Shown here: positions 56,549 to 64,000 of the stretch, piece by piece
Numbering within the stretch: position 1 is the first letter of the stretch
Layout: each line of letters starts with the position of its first letter
Assembly: GCA_008729055.1 (NCBI GenBank)
Contig: SDUX01000002.1
Coordinates: forward strand, 2,693,874-2,757,873
Direction: 5' to 3'
DNA: 64,000 nt
Origin: Pyropia haitanensis
Taxonomy: Eukaryota > Rhodophyta > Bangiophyceae > Bangiales > Bangiaceae
Notes under the pieces: model-generated
Database searches by the model: none
Told to the model about the DNA's origin: nothing
What the model saw: only the letters and a program-made list of their open reading frames with translations
Made by a program: the position numbers and the translations under genes

Positions 56549-56795
56549 CCCGGCCACCGCCGCGGCCGCGGCCACCGCGGCGCGTGCGGCCGTCCCCGCG
56601 GCGGTTGGGTGGGTGGGGGGGGGGGGAGCCGCCGCCGCGACCGCCGCGGCCCGCGCCGCCGCTACGGCGGCGCCGTTTGTGCCGGTTGTGGTCGCGGTGG
56701 GGCTGGCGGCGGCGGTGGTGGCGCGCCTGCCGGCGGTGCTCGACCGGCCGTACGCGGAGCGGCCGGCGGTGGAGCGGCCCCGGGGGGGGGTGTAG
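54864..56795 (+). CDS. Major facilitator superfamily transporter (DHA1/ZIFL-like)
   Basis: A 12-helix H+-coupled transporter of about 640 residues. The start at the ATG at 54864 (ACCATGAAGACG) codes a short Pro-rich head. After the C runs at 54883-54904 the frame continues DDTPETPLPWGTVLACGAIS running into FTEAFQQSLLYPF. Motif A between helices 2 and 3 is WGAAADIVGRRGVL. Helices 4-5 carry TRVAAGLANGNAGVVKA and motif C, MVVGGTLGPVVGGVLADP. A second frame change lies at the G runs 55408-55423, after which NYPYLLPCAVGAALA is helix 6. A large Pro/Gly loop separates the halves. The C half has AYALTAGAFTMLDELFPLFA, a duplicated GGGAGHGGLG stretch in a loop, RGVASPVCFTSVAMLVANA and GAVNGVGQSAASLARGVAPL. 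These match plant ZIFL-type carriers (zinc/K+/auxin linked) and fungal DHA1 carriers. The substrate cannot be read from sequence. Confidence 0.85.
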
Positions 56796-57875
56796 GGGGG
56801 CGGTTACGGTTGGGGGGATGGCGGGGGGGGGGGGGGGTAGGATGACACTGGGGGGAGAGTCCAAGGTGAAGCGGTTCCCCGCTGCGTCCTTTGTACAACA
56901 CGCGTCCCCACCCGGCGGACGGCGGGCGCGGCGGCCAAGCGGGGGAACTCATCCTCCAGCACACCCGCTGGGCGGCGGTGGGCCCGCACGTGGACCGGCG
57001 GGTTGGCAAGCACTACCGCTGTCGTCGGGCCGCACCGCTGGCTCCCTCTCTTTGTCCCCCTTTTGGTCGCGGAGAGTGCCGCACTCTTGCTCCCTTTCAC
57101 CCTCCCATCCCGCCCACCAGACGCCGCCACCTCTCTAAAGCTGTGTCTGCCAATGAGGGACATTTGCCATAGGCCCGCCCACGACAACCCCCCACAACCT
57201 GGCGCCGCTGTGGGTCGCCAACACCGATGGGGTGTGAGGGGCTATGGAGTGAAGCGCACGCGGCCGGGTCCGCCGTTGACTCGGCGCTCGGCTCCTTCCC
57301 ACAGTACTCGTGGTTCGTCGTTTTCTTTTTCCAATTATTCAGATTCAACGCACGGAGATTTTGAACCGAGTGCCATGACGCTGAGCTAAAAAAGCCTTCT
57401 CATTGGCTGTACAAGCCATGCTTACCACGTGTCTCATCAAGGGCCAATGAAGAGCCTGGACACGCTCAGTGCGTGGACGTTTGACCTGAAACCGGCTCGG
57501 AGAACGACTCTGTCTTGTCCGCCGTTTGACAGACGCCGAAGATTATTGCGAGAGTTTGCAATATTTTAGTTCATGTCCCGCAACAGCACGCTTCAGTCGA
57601 TGATTTTCCGTTACTTTGTCCTCGACCCAGCCGTCGTTCCAACGAGATCTTTCTCCGTCGCCATCATGGCGCGTCGCTCTCGTTCGTCGCCACCGGGACG
57701 CTGCCGACGCACCGCGACTGCGTCTTCCCCACCTTTCCCCCTTCACCGCTCTCCCCCCCTCACACCTCATCCCGTCTCTGTTCCGGCGACGCCTTGAGGG
57801 ACTTGTGCTTGGACACGCACCGCCCCCCCCTCCCGCGCCACCGTCGGCCCCCCCCCCCACGCTGCCCTCCTCGCC
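56796..57875. other. Intergenic with a GC valley and CCAAT motifs
   Basis: GC drops from about 57290 to 57680. It contains paired CCAAT motifs and a tRNA-like stretch judged not to be a gene. A C/T-rich leader (57826-57873) precedes SufD. Confidence 0.5.
57399..57450. promoter_or_regulatory. Inverted pair of CCAAT-box-like motifs upstream of SufD
   Basis: CTCATTGG at 57399-57406 and CCAATGA at 57444-57450 face each other about 430-475 bases upstream of the SufD ATG. They fit the NF-Y core. Function is inferred. Confidence 0.3.
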
Positions 57876-59621
57876 ATGGCCGCGTTTGTGTCCTGCGTGG
57901 GCGCCGCCCTGACGCCCCGCCGGCCAGGCGTGGCGGCCTGCGATGCCCGCTCGTCGACCTTTGCGGGTGCGGCGGTGTCGGCGCGCGTGGCGGCTGCCGC
58001 CGCGGCCGCGCCCGCCGCCGGCGCGCCACGCCGCGGCCCGTCGAGGGGCGCCGTGACCGCGTCGTCGCGGGACCTCCCCGCCGACGTCATCACGGACACG
58101 CCGCACAAGGAGGTGGTCACCACCGACGGGTCGGTCTTTACGCAGTCCACCCGGGCAGACGGGTGGCTCGAGTCGGTCCGTGGCTGCCAGTCGTCCCTGC
58201 CGTCGGCGTCGTCGGTGGCGCTGACGGGCGCCGCGGCGGCGGCGGTGGCGGCGCTCGGCGCGGACGCCGCGACGGTGCTGTCCACCCTCCCGCCGCCGCG
58301 GCGGGAGGAGTCGTGGCGGTTCACCGACCTCAACGCGCTGTACCGGATGCGGTTTGGCGCGCCCGCCGACGCGGCGCGGTCGGCAACGGCCGCGTCGCTG
58401 GGCGGTGCGGTCATGGACGACGCCGCCGCGACGGTGGTGTTTGTGGATGGGGTGTACCGGCCCGAGCTGTCGACGGTGGGCGCGGCGGTGGGGGAGGCGG
58501 GGGTCTACGTCGGGCCGCTGGGGGGGTACGACGGCGACGCGACGGAGTCGCTGCTGGGGCTGCTGGCCGCCAAGTCGGTCGAGACGGACGTGTCGCTCAA
58601 CGTGTTTACGGCGCTCAACGGGGCGTCGGTCGCGGCGGGGTCGTCAGAGGTGGCGGTGGTGGTCGTGCCCGCGGGGGTGGCCCTCGACGGCGCCGTGCAG
58701 GTGCTCTTTTCGACCACCCCGGGGGGGACCAAGGAGACGGCCACCGCCGCCTTCCCGCGGCTGCTCGTGTGCGCGGGCGCCAACGCGGCGGTGGAGGTGG
58801 TGGAGCAGCACGTGGGCACAGAGGTGGGCGCGGGCATTGGCGCGGGCGCGACGGCCGCGGCCGTGGCGTCGGCTGTCGCGGCGGGCGCGGCGGCGGCGTC
58901 GCACTTTTTTTCCGACGCCCTGACTACGGTGGCTGTGGGGGAGGGCGCGCGCGTCCGCCACACGGTCGCCAACGAGGTGCCCATCGACGCGGTGGCGCTC
59001 GCGCACGTCTACGCGCGGATCGAAAAGGACGCGACGTACGAGCTGATGACGCTCGTCGCGACGGGCGCCGTCGGCCGCGTGACGGTCGGCGCGGAGCTGC
59101 ACGGCCCCGGCGGCCACGTGGACTGCCGCAGCCTGTGCCTGTCGGACGGCACGCAGGTCAACGACCTGCACTCGCGCATCGCGCACTGTGCGCCGGCGTG
59201 CACGTCCAATCAGCTGCACAAGAACGTGGCCGCCGGCCGCGGGCGTGCCATCTTTGCGGGCAAGGTGGTGGTGGACAAGGCCGCCCAGCAGACCGACTCG
59301 AAGCAGCTGTGCCGGTCGCTGCTGCTGAGCAACCGCGCGCAGGTCGACGCGATGCCCGTGCTCCTCATCAACGCGGACGATGTCAAGTGCACGCACGGCG
59401 CGACGGTGTCGGACCTGAACGAGGACGAGCTCTTCTACTGCCAGAGCCGGGGGCTGTCCGCCGCCGACGCACGGTTCCTGCTCGTCAAGGGCTTTGCGGG
59501 TGAGGTGACCGACCGCGTCCGCTACGCGTCGATCCGGGCGCGGACGACCGAGCTCGTCCGCCAGACGCTCGACAATATCGACCTGCGGGACTCGCAGTTT
59601 GCCACCCACTCGTCCATCTAG
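57876..59621 (+). CDS. SUFD: Plastid Fe-S cluster assembly protein SufD
   Basis: An intact 581-residue single-exon protein. SufD works with SufB and SufC as the scaffold that builds Fe-S clusters in plastids. The first 65 residues or so are rich in Ala, Ser, Arg and Thr and poor in acidic residues (MAAFVSCVGAALTPRRPG...), as in a plastid transit peptide. The mature part shows REESWRFTDLNALYRMRFG, then a long beta-helix domain with VEVVEQHVG and VEQ-type strands. The conserved C-terminal block reads AIFAGKVVVDKAAQQTDSKQ, LCRSLLLSNRAQVDAMPVL and KCTHGATVSDLNEDELFYCQ followed by SRGLSAADARFLLVKGFAGE. The His in CTHGATV matches the conserved SufD His at the SufB interface. The start is the ATG at 57876 (GCCATGGCC) after a C/T-rich leader; no other ATG precedes the leader peptide. 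Confidence 0.95.
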   Translation: MAAFVSCVGAALTPRRPGVAACDARSSTFAGAAVSARVAAAAAAAPAAGAPRRGPSRGAVTASSRDLPADVITDTPHKEVVTTDGSVFTQSTRADGWLESVRGCQSSLPSASSVALTGAAAAAVAALGADAATVLSTLPPPRREESWRFTDLNALYRMRFGAPADAARSATAASLGGAVMDDAAATVVFVDGVYRPELSTVGAAVGEAGVYVGPLGGYDGDATESLLGLLAAKSVETDVSLNVFTALNGASVAAGSSEVAVVVVPAGVALDGAVQVLFSTTPGGTKETATAAFPRLLVCAGANAAVEVVEQHVGTEVGAGIGAGATAAAVASAVAAGAAAASHFFSDALTTVAVGEGARVRHTVANEVPIDAVALAHVYARIEKDATYELMTLVATGAVGRVTVGAELHGPGGHVDCRSLCLSDGTQVNDLHSRIAHCAPACTSNQLHKNVAAGRGRAIFAGKVVVDKAAQQTDSKQLCRSLLLSNRAQVDAMPVLLINADDVKCTHGATVSDLNEDELFYCQSRGLSAADARFLLVKGFAGEVTDRVRYASIRARTTELVRQTLDNIDLRDSQFATHSSI

Positions 59622-59805
59622 GGGCTGCGTGCGGACGAGGGGGGGGGGGGGAGGTGGGGGCGTGCGTGCGTGTCGCGGGGTCTGTTTTGTTTTTCTTCTC
59701 TGGTGTTTTCCGTTTTGGTGCTGTAGCGTCAGCTGTACCCTTATGGGCCCTTCTGTTTTTGCACACGTGATGACGGGACGCGGTTGGGCGGCGGCGGCGG
59801 CGGCG

Positions 59806-59858
<53 letters not shown>

Positions 59859-60523
59859 TGAGCGACGGCGGGCGGCGAGTGTTGTCCCTCCGTGCTGCTT
59901 ACCCCCCCCGCTCTCTCCCCACGCCGTTTGCTGCGCCGCCCTCGCCTTCCCCAGCACGGCCTGCCGGTGCCGTGCCCACGTGGCCGACTGCCCTTGCGTG
60001 GCGAGTCATTTTCGGTGACGACGTGGAGGGTGGCGGTGGGAGAATCCGGTGTAGACGGCTGGGGGGGCGGGCGTGAGGCGGAGAAGGATGGGGGAGGTGG
60101 CAGAGGAGGGGGTGCGAAGGGTTTGGCGAGACAGTCAAGAGCGCACCGATACGCAGAGCGGTGCCATCCAGGATTGCCCGTCCAGCTGTGCAGCTTCTGT
60201 TGGTTCTGCGTCGCCCGCGGCCGACTGGAGGACTAGAGGCCGTGTCTCAGCGCTATCGTGGCCAGGATTGTGTCGACCAGCTGTGCGGTTTCTGTCTTTT
60301 TCTGCGTCGCCTGTGCACCACTGGCAAGACTGCCGTCGGCGGCCACGCTCCCCAACGCGACAGCGCACGGAAAAGATACTTGGCGGGTACGTTCTTTATG
60401 TTCAATCCTCGCCGTCTGCTACCACACACCCCTCCTCGCCACGGAAAAACCATGCAACTGTACAGTGGGGAAGGGGGGCGGGGAGCACCACCGTCTAGTA
60501 CGCCCGCGCGGGCCGTGCCGTCC
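59622..60523. other. Intergenic between convergent genes, with GGC microsatellite
   Basis: 3' flank of SufD with T-rich sequence (59685-59720), then a (GGC)n run at 59787-59858. No gene is supported. Confidence 0.5.
59787..59858 (+). repeat. GGC trinucleotide microsatellite
   Basis: About 24 GGC triplets with one GAC interruption, outside any supported coding sequence. Confidence 0.9.
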
Positions 60524-62200
60524 TCACACGGTGACCGTGTACTTGGTGCCCTGCGGGTACTCCTTCGCCAGCGCCACCGGCCGCCCCTTGCCTTGCACGC
60601 TGGGCACGAGGAAGGGCAGCTCTGTGACGGCGACGACCGGCTTGGCCCGCCGCGGCGCCTGCACGAGCACCGGCTGCTTGGCGACCGCCACCGCCTTGGT
60701 CACGGGCGTGTACGCCGGCTGCTTGGCGACCACCACCGCCTTGGTCACCGCCGGCCGCCGCTGCTGCACCCCGACGGGCACGTAGGGGGTGGGCATGGCC
60801 GCCAGCCACTGCATGTACGCGTCGTAGGTCATCTGCTGGGCGGCCGCGAGCGTCGGCGCGTACTTGCGGGGGCCCGCGTACACGGTCTTGCCCTGCTGCA
60901 CCGCCGCGGTGGCCGCCGGGTAGGGCGCAAACGGCACGACCGTTTGCATCGGGTACGCCTTGGGCACCGCCACCACTGCCTCCGCCGTCGGGTACGGCGT
61001 GTGCGTCGGGTACACCATCGGCGTCGGGTACACCATCGGCGTCTCCTGCGCCACCTCCGCCGTCGGATACGGCGTGTGCGTCGGGTACACCATCGGCGTC
61101 GGGTACACCATCGGCGTCTCCTGCGCCACCTCCGCGGTCGGGTACGGCGTGTGCGTCGGGTACACCATCGGCGTCTCCTGCGCCACCTCCGCGGTCGGGT
61201 ACGGCGTGGGCGTCGGGTACACCATCGGCGTCTCCTGCGCCACCTCCGCCGTCGGATACGGCGTGGGCGTCGGGTACACCATCGGCGTCGGGTACACCAT
61301 CGGCGTCTCCTGCGCCACCTCCGCCGTCGGATACGGCGTGGGCGTCGGGTACACCATCGGCGTCGGGTACACCATCGGCGTCTCCTGCGCCACCTCCGCC
61401 GTCGGATACGGCGTGGGCGTCGGGTACACCATCGGCGTCGGGTACACCATCGGCGTCTCCTGTGCGACCTCCGCCGTCGGGTACGGCGTGGGCGTCGGGT
61501 ACACCATCGGCGTCGGGTACACCATCGGCGTCTCCTGCGCCACCTCCGCCGTCGGGTACGGCGTGGGCGTCGGGTACACCATCGGCGTCGGGTACACCAT
61601 CGGCGTCTCCTGTGCGACCTCCGCCGTCGGGTACGGCGTGGGCGTCGGGTACACCATCGGCGTCGGGTACACCATCGGCGTCTCCTGTGCGACTTCCGCA
61701 GTCGGGTACGGCGTCGCCATCTCCTGCACCGCCTCCTCGGTTGGGTACGGCGTCATGGTAGGCATCGGCGTGTCCGTCGGGTACGGCGTCGCCGCCTCCA
61801 GCACCGCCTCCTCCGTGGGGTCGGGCATCGGGTAGTCGGACGGGGTGGCCTCGCCCAGCACGGCTTCCGTTTCGGCAGGGAGCTCCTCCTCTTCTACGAG
61901 CTCATCTTCCGGGATGGCCGTCTCGGCAGCCAGCTCCTCTTCCTCTACGAGCTCATCTTCCGGGATGGCCGTCTCGGCAGCCAGCTCCTCCTCCTCTACG
62001 AACTCATCGTCCGGGCCGGCCGTCTCCAGGCCCACCTCCCCAAGCGCTTCCTCGGTCGGCAAGGGCGCCTCGTCCAGCACCGCCGCGGCCACGTCGGCCT
62101 GGCGGGCGGCGCCCACCAGCGTCGTATCGGCGGGGCACGCGAGCAGCGCGGTCGCCGCGGCGGCGACGGCCACCACCGCCGCAGCAGAGAAGCGGCCCAT
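60524..62200 (-). CDS. Secreted Tyr/Pro/Thr tandem-repeat protein (cell-wall type)
   Basis: An intact 558-residue frame from the ATG at 62200 (MGRFSAAAVVAVAAAATALL), with a clear signal peptide of about 25-30 residues. An acidic segment follows with three near-repeats of 17 residues (EDELVEEEELAAETAIP; 61878-62010). The centre (about 60985-61700) is ten tandem copies of a unit beginning AEVAQETPMVYPTP and ending in PTPYPT. Eight copies are 25 residues (75 bases) and two adjacent ones 19 residues (57 bases). Copies nearest the C-terminus carry PTHTPYPT instead. The C-terminal 150 residues are basic and Val/Ala/Lys-rich with repeated VTKAVVVAKQP/VTKAVAVAKQP. The layout resembles hydroxyproline-rich extracellular matrix proteins with cross-linkable Tyr, but I recognise no named family. 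Wall location is inferred from signal peptide and composition. Confidence 0.8.
   Translation of the reverse strand: MGRFSAAAVVAVAAAATALLACPADTTLVGAARQADVAAAVLDEAPLPTEEALGEVGLETAGPDDEFVEEEELAAETAIPEDELVEEEELAAETAIPEDELVEEEELPAETEAVLGEATPSDYPMPDPTEEAVLEAATPYPTDTPMPTMTPYPTEEAVQEMATPYPTAEVAQETPMVYPTPMVYPTPTPYPTAEVAQETPMVYPTPMVYPTPTPYPTAEVAQETPMVYPTPMVYPTPTPYPTAEVAQETPMVYPTPMVYPTPTPYPTAEVAQETPMVYPTPMVYPTPTPYPTAEVAQETPMVYPTPMVYPTPTPYPTAEVAQETPMVYPTPTPYPTAEVAQETPMVYPTHTPYPTAEVAQETPMVYPTPMVYPTHTPYPTAEVAQETPMVYPTPMVYPTHTPYPTAEAVVAVPKAYPMQTVVPFAPYPAATAAVQQGKTVYAGPRKYAPTLAAAQQMTYDAYMQWLAAMPTPYVPVGVQQRRPAVTKAVVVAKQPAYTPVTKAVAVAKQPVLVQAPRRAKPVVAVTELPFLVPSVQGKGRPVALAKEYPQGTKYTVTV
60985..61700 (-). repeat. 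Coding tandem repeat, ten copies of 75 or 57 bp
   Basis: The array inside the secreted protein. Neighbouring copies are nearly identical at the base level (for example GTCGGGTACACCATCGGC recurs throughout), indicating recent expansion or homogenisation. Copies 7 and 8 from the N-terminal side lack one PMVYPT. Confidence 0.95.
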
Positions 62201-62886
62201 CGTGGGAACGGGGGCGGCGCGGGGAGGGGGGAGGGCGCAACCGCAACGACCGCGCGGACGACGTCGACGACGAGGGGGCCGCGCGCCAAGCGGCTGCTGC
62301 GCGGGGGAAGACCAGCGGCGGGGGAGGGGGCAAGGGGGACCGCTGCTGGGGGTGGGGCTGCACGAGTAGAGGCGGCGGGAACTTGTCGGACCAGGGGTAG
62401 GACTGCTCGGTGACGCCAGCGTCCCCCTCTTATACGCTGCCCCCCCCCCCCCGCCCCCCCCGCGTCGGGGGTGTGCGAGTGCCGCACACGCCCCGCGCAC
62501 CGAGCCGGGCGGCGCCCCACCCACGAGCAGCCCTTGCGCCACGGCAGGCGCCCAAAGGCGGTGCCAGCCATGACGCACCAGCGGCGGCGGGCGCCCAGTC
62601 CCCACCCCGCCCTGCCGCGAGGACCACCACCGCCCGCCCGCGCGGGACGTTTCTCCGCGCCCCCCCCCTTCCGCGCCACCCGCCAGCCGAGACGTGGGGG
62701 ACCCCGCCGCCACGCGTCCGCGGGCAGCGGCACCCGCCGCCGCCGTCGCGTCCACGCCATGGGGGCACCGCCCACCAGGACCGCGCGCCCGCCCACCCGC
62801 ACCCGGCGACGCCCCGCAGCAGCCGCCACGTCCCGGGGGTCGTGCCACCACCGGGGCGCCCCAACTGGGGGCACGCCACCGCCGCC

Positions 62887-62928
<42 letters not shown>

Positions 62929-63681
62929 CCGATGCTGCCGCGGCGCGCTGTCACCGTCAGCCTGGCAGGGGTACGGCGGTGGGGGGGCGGTGGGGGGCGC
63001 TTGAAAATCGCGACAGCCGGCGCCACCCCGGCCGCGCGGGCGCCCAAACTACGGGCGCCACGGTCCGCCAGGGCCGCGCGCCCACGCGCACGCCGCCGCG
63101 GCGCGGCGCGACCACCGCGTGGGCCCTGTGCATGCCTGGCGCAGCCGCCGCCGCAGCCGCCGCCGCCGCCGCGATGGCGGCGGCGGCGGCCAGCGGCGGC
63201 GGGCGTCGGCGGATGGCGGCGTGGCCTGGGGATGGGGCGCCGCCGCCGGCGGGGCCGCCGCAACAGAGGCTGCGGAGCGGTGCGGCGGCGGGCGGCGGCC
63301 ACGGCGCGGCCAAGGCGGCCAGGGCGGCGGCGGTCGCAGCGGCCGCCGCGGGAGGTGTGGAACGCCGTGGGGCGGGACTGGCAAAAAGACGCGGGCAGCG
63401 GCAGTGGGCGGCTGGTGGGCTGGATCCGCCGCGCAGAGGGCAGCGACGGCAAGGACGGCGACGGTGACGGCGCCACGGTTCGAACGCCGGCGAGGAGGGC
63501 CGGCAGCGGTGGTCGTGGCGGCCCGCTTGTGCTGCCACGACGGCTGCACAGGGTTGCCCTCGGCAATGCGGACCGTGAAGTGTGTACTGCATGAGTACGA
63601 CAATGCTGCGTTCAAATCAACGCATTACATTTACACATGAGATCCAAAAGATAAAAATTACAGCTCGCAAGTGTCATCGCA
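62201..63681. other. Intergenic
   Basis: 5' flank of the repeat protein, with a C run near 62443-62460 and GCC repeats (62880-62930). A GC valley starts near 63580 beside the tRNA. No gene is supported. Confidence 0.45.
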
Positions 63682-63753
63682 TACGCCGGCGGGGAATCGA
63701 ACCCCGGTCCATCGCATGGGAAGCGATGATGATTACCACTACACTACCGGCGT
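63682..63753 (-). tRNA. tRNA-Gly (CCC), second copy
   Basis: Identical over all 72 bases to the tRNA at 36149-36220 (same anticodon CCC, A-box and B-box), on the same strand. The flanks differ apart from a base or two. T5 for RNA polymerase III termination is at 63653-63657. Confidence 0.95.
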
Positions 63754-64000
63754 CAACACTACTTCATTGCGAGATAGAACAAGAATATACATTCTGCGAC
63801 AACTCATGTTCCGCGATATGAGCGCTTTTCTGCGGCCTCGTGCTGCTTGTGTAAAACTCTGCTAGCGCTAATCCCGAACATGGCCGAGCAACTGACTTGT
63901 GTCTGCTGCTTGGCGGTCGGACGTTCGCATCCCGAGCCGGACTTTATCGGTGCGTCGACGGGCACAGAACCCGCGTAGGCCAAGAACAGCGAGCGGCAAG
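63754..64000. other. Right edge, nothing recognised
   Basis: GC-moderate sequence upstream of the tRNA. No gene is seen before the window ends. Confidence 0.5.

Noticed and set aside
57330..57395. tRNA-like stretch (A-box-like TTAGCTCAGC and B-box-like GGTTCAAAATC on the minus strand)
   Set aside because: The two boxes are only about 12 bases apart, so no anticodon arm fits, and no acceptor stem pairs. At best it is a relic.
58644..59957. Long minus-strand frame opposite SufD
   Set aside because: A shadow of SufD codon bias; His/Arg-rich with no conserved block.
60161..62413. Long plus-strand frame opposite the secreted repeat protein
   Set aside because: Arg/His/Val repeats mirror the true repeats; no signal peptide or sensible ends.
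1..64000. Bacterial origin (high-GC actinobacterium)
   Set aside because: GT-AG introns, eL22, CHMP2, CLN3, a nuclear-type tRNA without encoded CCA, and the absence of operons all exclude it.

Overview
The window is eukaryotic nuclear DNA with very high GC (roughly three quarters G+C by eye). It is dense in poly-G/poly-C runs and in GCC/GGC repeats that code for Ala, Gly and Pro tracts. It carries a cytosolic ribosomal protein (eL22), an ESCRT-III subunit, a CLN3/battenin, a Mediator-like subunit and spliceosomal introns. It also has two nuclear-encoded proteins with plastid-type leaders (SufD and a KEA-type K+/H+ antiporter), so the host is photosynthetic. Few and short introns (0 or 1 per gene), extreme GC, a TIMP-like NTR protein and a secreted Tyr/Pro/Thr-repeat protein fit a bangiophyte red alga (Porphyra/Pyropia type) best. 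That assignment is inference; a GC-rich green alga is the alternative.

Layout, left to right: 3' end of a ubiquitin-specific protease (+, enters from the left edge); an unrecognised Ala/Pro-rich protein (-, to 4571); CLN3 (-, 6247-8428); TIMP-like secreted protein (-, 9922-10428); CCHC zinc-knuckle RNA-binding protein (+, 12887-14469, one intron); ADIP/SSX2IP-like coiled coil (-, 15967-17822); plastid KEA antiporter (+, 19037-21998, one intron); CHMP2/VPS2 (-, 22858-23520); a candidate gene start at 25126 (+) leading into a strand-ambiguous repeat region; an ARM-like Ala-rich protein (-, 28183-30397); MED30-like subunit (-, 31593-32460, one intron); monofunctional gamma-glutamyl phosphate reductase ProA (+, 33244-34674); eL22 (-, 34995-35739, one intron); tRNA-Gly(CCC) (-); unrecognised protein (+, 37313-38549); WKF-domain protein (-, 39070-39889); hemerythrin-like helical protein (-, 40719-43912); repeat-rich region; a frame-broken cupin (+, to 48029); a pseudokinase fused to Sel1 repeats (-, 48479-52214); an MFS transporter (+, 54864-56795); SufD (+, 57876-59621); the secreted repeat protein (-, 60524-62200); and a second tRNA-Gly(CCC) (-).

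Genes are independent units on both strands about 2-3 kb apart, with no operon logic. Two features dominate interpretation. First, about half the genes are open only if the reading frame changes, and the changes fall at long G or C runs, while genes without such runs (KEA, CHMP2, ProA, eL22, SufD, TIMP-like) are intact. This looks like homopolymer length error, or real tract instability, rather than pseudogenes. Second, the GC bias opens long meaningless frames opposite real genes. The most novel-looking item is the kinase-dead protein with an N-terminal helical domain and Sel1 repeats (48479-52214). The ADIP-type protein in a lineage that lacks centrioles, if the red-alga assignment holds, is the next.
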